Assembly (NCBI GenBank): GCA_034509755.1
Contig: CM067556.1
Location: forward strand, 16,391,501-16,455,500
From: Anisodus tanguticus
Taxonomy: Eukaryota; Streptophyta; Magnoliopsida; Solanales; Solanaceae
Direction of reading: 5' to 3'
Length of the DNA: 64,000 bases
The notes beneath the pieces are model-generated. The model did not search any database and was not told where the DNA came from. It was given only the letters and a program-made list of their open reading frames with translations. Made by a program: the position numbers and the translations under genes. The stretch's first letter is position 1. Each line of letters opens with the position of its first letter. Shown piece by piece: positions 36,520-46,816 of the stretch.

Positions 36520-36886
36520 TAGAGAACCCATGATTGTCAGCACCTTGGAATCATCGCATCTTATAGCTCATAGCTCATAGCTCATCATCAAGTACCAAAT
36601 ACCTCTGTATGCCCACATGGATAATTCATTAAAAAAAAGGAACAGATAAAGCAAATCTCTTATAAGATTGAGTAGACTAGTATTAAGTATTCTCTGAGAA
36701 TATAAACATAAACAATTAAAGTTCAAACGTAATACGCAAGCTTATTCATTTAAATAATTGAGTCCAATTTGAGCTTGGATTAAATAATAAGACGAGAAGA
36801 GTTGGTTCATACTTTTGTTTGTGAATCACTTGGCAGATACGGACATTTGTAGTAGAAAGAGGCTTATGTAGGATATAATTATTGAA

Positions 36887-37172
36887 GGGATAATATATAA
36901 ACAAGTACTCAAACTTGGCCTAAACTGACAAGTTTTCCCTCCAACTTTGGGTGTGCAACTCAACTTGTTTCCACTTTGTCAGTTGAATACTTCAACTTAT
37001 AAAATGATTATCTAGACACCTCCAAATTTATATGTCATGTCAATGACACATCGTCATTTGTGTTTAAGTGTTCAACTTTATACAAGTTGAGTATCTACTT
37101 GTACACACCCAAAGTTGGAGGGCATATTTGCCAGCTGAGGCCAAGTTTGAGGGTCTGTTTATGAATTATGTC
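36887..37172. mobile_element. Mutator-type MITE, 286 bp, with 9-bp TSD
   Basis: Flanked on both sides by ATTATTGAA (36878-36886 and 37173-37181), an exact 9-bp duplication as made by Mutator-like transposases. The inverted ends read GGGATAATATATAAACAAGT and (reverse complement) GACATAATTCATAAACAGAC, continuing through CTCAAACTTGGCC on both sides and CCCTCCAACTTTGGGTGTG within. No coding capacity. Confidence 0.85.
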
Positions 37173-37615
37173 ATTATTGAATCCAACTAGCTCACAAGTT
37201 TAAAGTTTAAACACAGAATATACATTGAATTTTGAACGTATAATTTCAAAAATATAATTAATTCATCATTAAGAACCTAGAAGATGAATCTATCCCATTA
37301 AATATCGAATTCACCCTTTGTTAAAGCAGATGGAATAATTTTGAATAGTAAAGAAGGACTAGGAACTAGAAGAATCACATGAGGAACAGAGCTCCACATG
37401 GCAAAAGTCAACAAGAGCTAGAAGAACATGCATGGTTAGCTAAGGAACTGTATTGCTTAATAAAGATGAATTCTGAATTTAGAGCAAGTAAGTTCAGAAT
37501 ACGTTACATATTTGTATAATTGTATACACTGTGTATATAATTCGAGCTGACAACAATAGGTGAAGTTAAATCATAGAAAACACTTTAATTAAATCCACCT
37601 GTGAGAGAGAAGATG

Positions 37616-38798
37616 TGTCGGAATATAGTAAAGCAGTACGTGAAGTAAATAAATATTACAAGTGTTCGAAAGGATAAACAAGTATGCCAATGTTCAGAAC
37701 TGCCGCAAGCTTGTTGAGTCTTGAATCTTGATAACCTGAAATCAAGAAACACTAAATCGGATTGTTACAATCGTGTGTCTTTGAGTCGAGTGATGACACT
37801 CTGTCCTTACGACAAGATTGCCCCGTATATATGCTTTTACGTTAACGGGCAATAGTCTCCCAAGATAAAACAACACTTTAATCAACACTACAAAGCAAAT
37901 AGGTTGACCCTGACGAAGAAAACAAATATGAATCGACTTGCTGAAGAAATGGAAAAGGAAGAAAGAGTTTCTGTTTTTCATCCCACGTTTTGGACTGTGT
38001 TTACTTTTCTGTTTGTCTCTGTGTATATATTTCTATCTCATTTTTCTGTATACTTTCTGTATCTATGTGTCTTTTTTGTGTCTTACAATTGAGCCAAAAG
38101 ACATCAATATATAGCATGGAGGAGGGACTCCTCAACTGCCAAAACAAGACTGTTAATAGCCATTAGCGAGGGATGTTAATGGTCATTAGGGAGGGCTGTT
38201 AATGGCCATTGAAGGAGGGCTGATTATGAAGGAGTTAATCAGCCAAGTAATGGCTGGTTAATGCACACTAACGCCCCAAAAATCAACAAAGTTTCGGCCT
38301 TCCGTCGTTCCCAAATTTAACTTTTCAGAAACTCTAGGGACCAAACTGTAAATATTAAGCAATTTGGGGGTCCAAAGAGATAATATCAGAAAGTCCCACG
38401 TCCCGAGCCTGACCTGACGGGCGGCGGCGGCGCGCGTGTGGGCTTAGCCTTGAACCCAAGCACATCTAGGTCCTCCCTCCTTTAAACACATGGGATACCC
38501 CTTGGGGTCCCAAACTCTTAGTCAATTTAGAGACTTATAAAGAAAACAATTCTTCTTTTTACCACCGATGTGGTAGATTTGTCCCACACCATATTTTCAT
38601 GCCTCAAACACCTTACTTCGTGGACCAATATCTCTTTCATTTCTCAACGAAATTTGACGATTCTTGGCCCTACGGTCATCTACTCACTTAGTAGATTATG
38701 CACGTGAGAAGAGACAAAGCCTTCAACATGCGAAATCTAATGTTTAATTCATTAAATATAGGTGGACGTACCTCCCCACCAAAGGCAAATTTCCAACC
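37616..38798 (-). mobile_element. Solo LTR, copy B
   Basis: 1183 bases, from TGTCGGAATATAG to TTTCCAACC on the plus strand, flanked on both sides by AGATG (37611-37615 and 38799-38803). Same family as copy A but in opposite orientation. A GGCGGCGGCGGCGCGCGTG segment near 38420 is shared in altered form by the other copies. Confidence 0.88.
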
Positions 38799-39260
38799 AG
38801 ATGCACAAAGGGAAGTTTGAAAAGGAGCAACATGTTCACGAGATTATGATATATTACCAATAATGATACATCCATCATATGATTTTCTTTACTCCACAGG
38901 TACTTAATCATACACTCAACAGATACAAGTATCAAAATTCGTTGGTTAAAGGCTTTTCTCCTTGCAGCTAAATGAGTAAAAACAATAAAATGAAGGCAGT
39001 AAAGACTAAAAAGTACTGTATCATTGAACATTTGAAGTTTTGAACCACTACAGATATTCGTGGTGCATTGCGTGCTGATCCCGAATTCCAATGCGTAAAA
39101 GGAATATATGCTGGGAACAACATCTGCTGCAGCACGAACTACCTAAACAACACAGAAAACAAATCCTAGTACAGACATTTCAAACAGAGTGTTTATTGGA
39201 GAATTTAACCCATGCCTTCGATAACTTCTTGTCACATATACATATTATAATATTTCTAAC

Positions 39261-41200
39261 TATGGCTGTCCAGTGGGCCGGGTTGGACCGATCCGACCCG
39301 CCCCGCCCCAAAAAAATGGAATGAAATTGTAGGTAGCGGGGTTCGATCTTGGGACGGGACTAGGGCTCGTCCCGATCCCGCCCGATCCCACTCCCGTCCC
39401 ATCCCGACCCGGTCCCCCCCCCTTGCAAAAATACACCCGAGAAAGCACACGCTAAGCAGATCTTTACCAAAGCCATATCTCCATAAGCATCCAAAGCAGC
39501 CTACTCATTTGTAGTGAAAAAACCGTTGCAACAACGGTCAAATTTTGATTTTGGCCATTGTGCAACGGTTATAACGGCCATTTTTACCCCCCCCCCCCTA
39601 TCCCTTAATATTTAATTTTAATCACTAAGTTAGTATATTTACATTTTAACCCTATTTTTCAACTATAAATACCTCATTTTCTCTCCATTTTTCTCACAAA
39701 TCTTTCTACCATCTCTCAATCTATCTCTCTACAAGTCTACATTGCCTCTCTAAATATTATATTTTATTTGCTTATTTGTATCAAAGTTCAAAAAATGGGA
39801 GTGGAGTTGACAACTAGCTTGAGGATCATCCATCGAGCAAAGTTTCAATTTTCAACCCCGATTACAGGTCGACGTTACGTCGGCGTTTGGTACCTTCGTT
39901 CCTTCTTTAAATTATTATTGTTACTTAATTTAATTATCGTACTTAATTTCATTTACTGTATTTATTTATTTGCATAATTATAATTGAACGACTTGGACAT
40001 TTGATTTCTGGTAGAGGTACTAGAGGTAACATGGGTAAAGGTGTATCTTCTAGTAATTCTATTCCTAGTCTCGATTATTTCACCCATATAGATGAAACTG
40101 ATTTTTTAAATGATATTAATATACAATTAGATCATGACGTATATTGTGCATCTAAACTAGACTTTAATTTTGAAAATGAATTAGACGATAATGTAGATAA
40201 CACACCCACTAGTGCACCTCCACCTCAAACTCAAACTGAGTCTCAGCCTGAAACTGGAATGCCTCATATTCCTCCTAGTATGAGTTGAGGCTCCAAACAA
40301 CGAAAATTAAAATCATTTGCATGAGATTTTTTTATAGGGACATTGATAATCAACTAGCTAGATATAAAATTTGTCAAGAAGTTTATAAATTTAAAATCGG
40401 AAAAGGTCTAGGTGGGACGGGAGGTGTAATGAGACATGTGAAAAAGGATCACAAAGCAAAGTATAACCAATATTTGGCTGAAAAATTGGGTGTGCCAATG
40501 CATTCTGAGTCGGGACAAGGTTCACACAGTGTCCCCGATCAAGTACAGTGTCGAATTAACCCGATGACGGGGGGAATTATAGGTCCTAAATATGATAAAC
40601 ACAAAGATAGGGAAAATATAGCAAAATTAGTTGCGGTGGATGGAGAATGCAAAGACATTTCCGATACTATCAAAGATGGCCCGAGATGTGTTGAACATTC
40701 AAGCGTAATCAACAGTGTCTGAAATCACTTTTTCTGCTGGAAGATTTCAAATATGAGAGCACAGACACTCATTGGCGGGAGACAGCTTGGAGATTGCAGT
40801 TTTATTCAGAGATTGGATTAGAGCGGAGCGTAGAAGATGCGGTCAATCGGAGATCAACGAAGACGACGACTACAACTATAACAAAATCTTGTCTGAGGGA
40901 GCAGGAAGCCACATCGAACAATTTGACCAACAACTTCCAATTCCAACCAAAGATCATCAAGACATTGTGAGGAAATTAGAAAAATATTGCTTAACAATGT
41001 CAATTTTACTATTTGATTTGCAACTTTTGACTATGTCTGGTCTCGTGAATCCCGTCCCGTCCCCCCAAATCCCGGCCCCTCTTCCGGCGGGATGTGGGAC
41101 GGGACAGGACCTCTTCCTGTCCCACCTATCCCGGCCCGCCAGTCCCGACCCACCCCGTCCCGCCAGAATCCATCACAGCCCGCCCCGCTGGCCACCCCTA
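39261..41200 (+). mobile_element. hAT transposon, internally deleted
   Basis: 1940 bases between two exact TTTCTAAC copies (39253-39260 and 41201-41208), the 8-bp duplication of hAT elements. Terminal inverted repeats: TATGGCTGTCCAGTGGGCC on the left, TAGGGGTGGCCAGCGGGGC on the right (reverse complement). Both ends are packed with CCCGTCCC/GGGACGGGA subterminal repeats (39290-39420, 41040-41190), the usual pattern of transposase-binding sites. The inside holds only the two ends of a transposase gene. Confidence 0.92.
40001..41000 (+). pseudogene. hAT transposase remnant (BED-finger N-terminus plus C-terminal scrap)
   Basis: The N-terminal frame (40001-40288) is acidic and Ser/Thr-rich. After a stop and frame change, 40285-40722 carries a zinc-finger-like stretch (CQEVYKFKIGKGLGGTGGVM followed by RHVKKDHKAKY) as in BED fingers of plant hAT transposases. 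The central RNase H-like catalytic part is missing. Reading then resumes at about 40725-41000 with SAGRFQ and HSLAGDSLEIAVLFRDWI, which look like the C-terminal dimerisation region. The stops and the deletion mean that no active transposase is encoded here. Confidence 0.7.
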
Positions 41201-41954
41201 TTTCTAACTACTCCTATTCGCTTATATTATGAGCGGGTTGATTATTTGTCAACATAGGTTAGCAAAATCTCGTGGCTCATCACCTAGTATAACTGCAACA
41301 GTACTCACTTGTACAGTCCCCATTAGTTTGATAGCCAAACCATTCCCAAGACAAATAGTAACCAATATTTGTTTGTTATTGTTCTATATTCGACTGATTA
41401 GAGGACAATTAGGAATTCCGAATTGTCATTATCTACTAAAAGACACTATATCAGCAACTAATTGAACTACAAGCTTTACAAAATCAGCAATGAGAAAGTA
41501 AAGAAATCCAATATGGTGGTGACTGCCAGGCAAATGGACTGATTTAAGACCCCTTCTATAATGTCACTTGCAACAAGTGAAAAAGGCAAAAGTCCAATAA
41601 TAACCAAGCAATTAGCTGCTCTAATTTGAATTCAGATATTATCATAAATTTAAAGTTTTCAGCTATGAAGACATAAAGAGTCATTACAAACAATGCCAGG
41701 AATGGAGCATATTGAAGATGATACATAAATCACAAAAGAATTTAGACAACTAAAATGATGGAGCTTTTCTCCTTCAGCAAAAGTACTACTTAATAGAATC
41801 ACACACACTAGTTGAGTAAATAATCACTCTTACATTATACTCTTCCCTCAAGATCCAAGTATTCAGTTAATTAACAAATTTTCAAATCCTATAAGGACAC
41901 CTGTGATTTGCCTAACCTAACTGGACCAAGAATTTGTCTCAATTTACACTCAAA

Positions 41955-43163
41955 TCATTTACAACATTTGGCCAGTAGAACCAAGAAAATAATCAAAAAC
42001 ACAATGGATGATAACCCAATGGCCACACCTAAAACAACCTTGCTTGGTCCATGTTCATGTTTAGGTGGTGGACTATCATCATCATCATAATCTTCTGTAT
42101 CATCACTGAAATCTTCCTTAGGTGGAGGCGGAGACAGTGGCAATCCATGTTTATCACACTGAGCAATCCCAAGTTTCAGTTTTGAAGACAATGTTGAGTG
42201 ATTGTAACAAAGATTAGAATTTTCTCCAACCTTGAACACAACTAATTTATTGATGAAAGAAGCATTGAATGGCAAAACCCCCTTGAAATTATTCCTCTCA
42301 AGATTCAAGTATTTCAATCCCTTCATATCTGAAATGAACTTTGGAACAGTTCCATTTAATTGGTTTGATCCAAGATCAAGATGAACTAATCCAGGAATTG
42401 CAGCAACCGATTTCGGGATACTTCCAGACAAAGAATTTTCAGCTAATGACACATTTTCCAAACTAAGTAAGTTACCAAATGAATTTGGTATAGTACCATT
42501 GAGTGAATTTGAAGAAAGATTCAAATGCACAAGATTTTCAAGCTCAGTTAAAGAACTTGGTATTTTCCCTTCAAGCTTATTTCCAGATAAATCAACATAA
42601 GTTAGATTCATATGCCACCTAGTAGGAAGAACCCCTTTAAGATTTGCATGAGATATAGTAACAGTATGCAAGTTCTTGATACTATTCAAGATAATAGAAG
42701 GGCCACTAGCAGAAACGGGAACATTTGACACGGTTAAATTTACGACGTTATGCATTCGAATTAGCCAAAGACTAGTGAGTTTCTTGAGGGAGTTGATGCA
42801 AGTGAAGGAGTTGAGATTGGAGGAAAGTTGAGAGGGGAAATGAATAGGAGAAACAGGACAGTTGATGAATTGTAAGTCTAGGAGAGTGGAGAGAGTTTTG
42901 AGAGCTGTTTGGGATAATGTAACATCATTTGAACAGTTTATAAGTTTGAGGGAAATGAGATTGTGGAAGGGAGTTGAAGAGTCACAAATAGTGGATTTGT
43001 GAAGGGGAGAACAAGGGTCTTTGCCTGTTGGAACACCTAGTGATCTGAGAGCTTTGAGTTGGTTTGGATCAAGATCAGTGGATTGAGATGATGATGATTT
43101 TGTGGAGAGGAGAAAGAGGAGAAGGGTGAATGAGAGGGAAAAATGAGAGGGATTTGGAGCCAT
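41955..43163 (-). CDS. LRR receptor-like protein (RLP51/RLP55 type)
   Basis: Single exon of 402 residues. I chose the ATG at 43163 (MAPNPSHFSLSF) because it opens directly into a signal peptide (LSFTLLLFLLSTKSSSS). An in-frame ATG 35 codons upstream would put a hydrophilic stretch first. Next come DPNQLKALRSLGVPTGKDPC (an N-cap like RLP51/RLP55), an irregular N-terminal repeat region, and about five regular LRRs between residues 190 and 310 (NLTYVDLSGNKLEGKIPSSL). The juxtamembrane stretch is acidic and proline-rich (EDFSDDTEDYDDDD). One membrane helix follows (VVLGVAIGLSSIVFLIIFLV), and then only KCCK in the cytosol. With no kinase domain, it must signal through partners. Arabidopsis RLP51 (SNC2) acts in immunity; whether this protein does is unknown. 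The frame is intact. Confidence 0.88.
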   Translation of the reverse strand: MAPNPSHFSLSFTLLLFLLSTKSSSSQSTDLDPNQLKALRSLGVPTGKDPCSPLHKSTICDSSTPFHNLISLKLINCSNDVTLSQTALKTLSTLLDLQFINCPVSPIHFPSQLSSNLNSFTCINSLKKLTSLWLIRMHNVVNLTVSNVPVSASGPSIILNSIKNLHTVTISHANLKGVLPTRWHMNLTYVDLSGNKLEGKIPSSLTELENLVHLNLSSNSLNGTIPNSFGNLLSLENVSLAENSLSGSIPKSVAAIPGLVHLDLGSNQLNGTVPKFISDMKGLKYLNLERNNFKGVLPFNASFINKLVVFKVGENSNLCYNHSTLSSKLKLGIAQCDKHGLPLSPPPPKEDFSDDTEDYDDDDSPPPKHEHGPSKVVLGVAIGLSSIVFLIIFLVLLAKCCK

Positions 43164-45190
43164 TGTTTGTTGTTGAAGAAGGAAAGTTGGAAGATTGGGA
43201 GAAGGAAAACGAGTACACTTTTTTTGTGAAAGTGTGAGAGTATGTTGGAGTTTGTACAAGAAAAGCACCTAGAAGAGTATGGATGGGACAAATTTAAAGT
43301 GACTGATTTGTGGATATAATTAGTTGACCTTAAATTGAGGCATTATTACAGAAATACTATAACTAAGTACGGTTTTGTAAAGGGTGTTTAAATAGGTAAA
43401 AATCTTACTCACATCAGATATGTTTCGTCAAGCCAATAAAGACAAGATATACATTTGTGTATAGATTTTTATCAATAATGGTTAGTTCTTATATGTTCTT
43501 ACCTCATTAAATCAATTAATAATAAAATATTGATACAATTTGATATAAACATAAAAAACACGTATGTATTTATCATTTTGATAAGATTATAGATAACTAG
43601 CTTGTAAATATTGTGACATACACATTTAGTAAACAATATTTACAAGCTAAATGCTTATTAGTCAAAATCAATCATAAGTTGGTCACTCTAATTTATGACA
43701 TTTTAGCTTATACTCCTTTTTAGTATGCTCAAGCTTTTTATTGTTGTCCCTATTTTTTTTTATAATGCATGAATACCTTCTGAATAAAACTCCTAACTCC
43801 TCTATTTCATTTTTCGTTATTTGTCCTTTTTCATATAAATTATTTTAAAATTTATTATTTTTAATCAGCTAACTCAAATGGCTCTCGCCGAACTTCAATC
43901 ATGCAAAATGATTTAAAATATTGCCTCTAATTTAAGCAAATTATTATAAAGACATCACATATTAGCTAGTCATGCTGGCCATCACATGCAAAAGAATTTA
44001 AAAAGTGTACGAGAAACTTTTTTCGAAAAGGTCAAAGGTCGAAATTGCTACTTCCAAAGATCGATCAAGCAGTATTTTATTTTGTAAATTAAGTGCGAAA
44101 TGAATGACATTAAAAATATATATATAAATGGCAGTGCTTATTTTGTACATTAAGTACGAACGGGTTAAAATAATATAAACAGTAGTTTAATCAGAATCCA
44201 AATATTTTCTGCTGGATCCAGGTGTACTCCAACTTCTTCTTATAATGCTTTTCTCCTCCTACCGTCCTTGTCCCATTTCATTATCTCCAAACCAACATTT
44301 TTCATGATTATTCTTTGCTTGGAATACTATTTTATTCATTATTTTGTGATTCTATCCTTTGGATTAAAGTATCGTGGTCTACACAACTTGGAAAATCCTG
44401 ATTTTGTGACTAACATGAATCAATAAAGTAATTCAAATAACTTCTTTTTAAGGTTAACTTAAAAATAGTTTTGATTCTTATATATCAGTTTCGGGGTTGA
44501 GTCCCGAGAATGGAGTCGTAATTGATAGTTTCACTCGAAAAGTAGAATTTTCCTCTGATTAGTCAGAGTCTAAGGAGAGTATCAAACATCGTGTAGAAAA
44601 TTTTAAAAAAAATAGTATTATAGGAGTAGTATATAGTTAATTATGACAGAAATTGAGAATATTGTGGTTTTCCCAAAAATTTAGTTTGCCCCCTTTGAAA
44701 GACTTGCTAAGACCTCTTAAAAAGGTGTCTTGTTAACAAAGGGCTAATTGATTAAGGTTGTTCCTTTTAAGGCAAAACATTATACTTACTTTCATTTCAA
44801 GTACTTTGCTCTTTAATTTGATTTTTGACACCGTTTATTAGCGGTTCATTAGTCAAAAGGTTAAACAGGCTCGTATTAAAAATTAATATCACATTTTGAG
44901 TCTAAAGAATGTTTGCCACTTCTGTTAGAACTTGAGAAAAGTCAAGACTGAAAACAAGAACTATAGTGACTAGTAAAGCTCCTGAAATTCTATTACGCCT
45001 CATCTCAGCATCGGTAGTTGCGGGTGACTGCGGGAGATTAATTTTAATCAATTGCCTTGAGAGCAGTCCATGAAAGAGTTCTGACTATGCCTGACTATCA
45101 TAATCTTCATAAACGAAATTGATTGACAGATGAATAGATGAGTCCAGCTACAATTATTATTGATTCTCTGGTAAACGTTCTATTGTAAAT
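43164..45190. other. Spacer upstream of the RLP gene
   Basis: Contains the RLP promoter side. AT-rich, with no gene, RNA or bounded mobile element recognised. Confidence 0.45.
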
Positions 45191-45194
45191 GGTT

Positions 45195-45840
45195 TAGGCA
45201 TGTGTAAAGGAGAGACATAAATGGCCTAGTGCGGAGGTGTGAGAGGTTGGCTATGGACGGGTTCAGGAGGGGTAGAGGTAGGCCGAAGAAGTATTGGGGA
45301 GATCTGATTAGAAGGGATATGGCGCAGATGCAACTTACCGAGGACATGACCTTAGATAGAGGGTTGTGGAGGACACGGATCAGGGTAGAAAGGGTAGTAG
45401 GTAGTCGAGACTTACGCTTGCAAACTGGCAGTTGTAGTGTTTTTAGTGTAGGACCGCTTAGCCTATCATACTAATAGACCCAATAGTGTTGTATAGTCCC
45501 ATATTGTTTGATTTCTGTTGCTATGTGTTCTTTAGTGTACTTTGTCTATCTTATTTACATGCGTTAGTTACTGCTCCTTTTTTCAAAATGCGCTTATCAT
45601 GACTTATTCGCTTTTGATACCAGCATTTTCATACTGCTTTAATTTTTTTGCGCGGGCCTGACCGTTTCTCTTGCTTTGCTTGTGCTTATGCTTTGCTTGT
45701 ACTTATGCTTTGTCTTGAGTCGAGGGTCTCTCGGAAACAGCCGCTCTACCTACCAAGGTAGAGGTGCGTACACTCTACCCTCTCCAGACCCCACATTGTA
45801 GAATTCCACTGGGTATGTTATTGTTGTTGTTGTTGTTGTA
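45195..45840 (+). mobile_element. 5'-truncated RTE-type LINE, 3' end
   Basis: An open frame at 45229-45474 gives RRCERLAMDGFRRGRGRPKK, YWGDLIRRDMAQMQLTEDM and DRGLWRTRIRVERV, the C-terminal end of plant RTE-clade reverse transcriptase ORFs. About 360 bases of 3' UTR follow, with GGTAGAGGTGCGTACACTCT and GAATTCCACTGGGTATG, and then a tail of GTT repeats ending at 45840. The same 3' end occurs in TS SINEs. 5' truncation is usual for LINE insertions. Left edge approximate. Confidence 0.82.
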
Positions 45841-46816
45841 AACAGTTCTACTGCTGGAATTCAGAGAGATAAACCTAACAGTGTCCCAAAATAGAGAGAG
45901 AGGAGCATTAATTTAGATTATATACTACAAGTAGGCTGCATATATTTTTGTCCCAAATATGCTTTCATTCCAAAAAATTCAGGGAAATAAATTATATTGA
46001 TCAAATGGCTTCGGGACAACTGAACTGTAGCAACAAAAAGAAAAGCTATGTAGTAATTTATATGAGTAATGATCTTTTTTTTTCTTCATTTTTGGTGATT
46101 AAATCTTCCGTTTGGATTGTAAATATAAAATGGAAAGATTTTGATGTTCATTAATAAAGATTTTTGCCTATATGTAGTACTCCCCAACAAATTCTGGTAT
46201 ATATTCATACTGTATGATTAAACTTTGTCTTGTGTTATCACTCACTCGTTGTGAACCAATAAAGTTTGAATATTTTCATGAAATACAGGTTGTAATATTG
46301 GTTCACTGATAGTAAGACATGGAGCATTAGGAACTACATGCTCGTAATTTCATTTGATCAAGTTGTAATTCTTGCGTAAAAAATCCGGTCAATTTGCGAC
46401 GATTTAATAACAGAGGTTACTAGTATTTCACAAAATTTGATCAAGGTGTAAATTTGTTTCTTTTAGAGACTTGTACAATGTAATCTAGCATGATAATTTG
46501 TAATTTTCATGTTCTACAGTTGAACAAGACACCATCAAAGCCAAGTGTATTGAAGTGAAAGATACCATAATACTATTCATTATCAGCTCAACTTCCTTTA
46601 ACTTTGTAATTTCACAAGTGCCAATTCAAAGTTCAAAATTCCATTTCCAAATAAATCTTCTTTACTCTCCTTCCTTCTCAAAAATCTTAACTGGAAAAAC
46701 TGATACAAGCTGCTCAAACTATGCAAGAATAGGAGGGTTTTCGCCTTTTACATTACATGAAAAAAAAGGCTACATTTTCAAACGTGTGGTATGGTTCGAG
46801 AAAGCTTGTTCCAAGC
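45841..46816. other. 3' flank of the CESA8-like gene
   Basis: AT-rich. The part near 46816 should hold the CESA8 3' UTR on the minus strand. No other gene was recognised. Confidence 0.45.
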
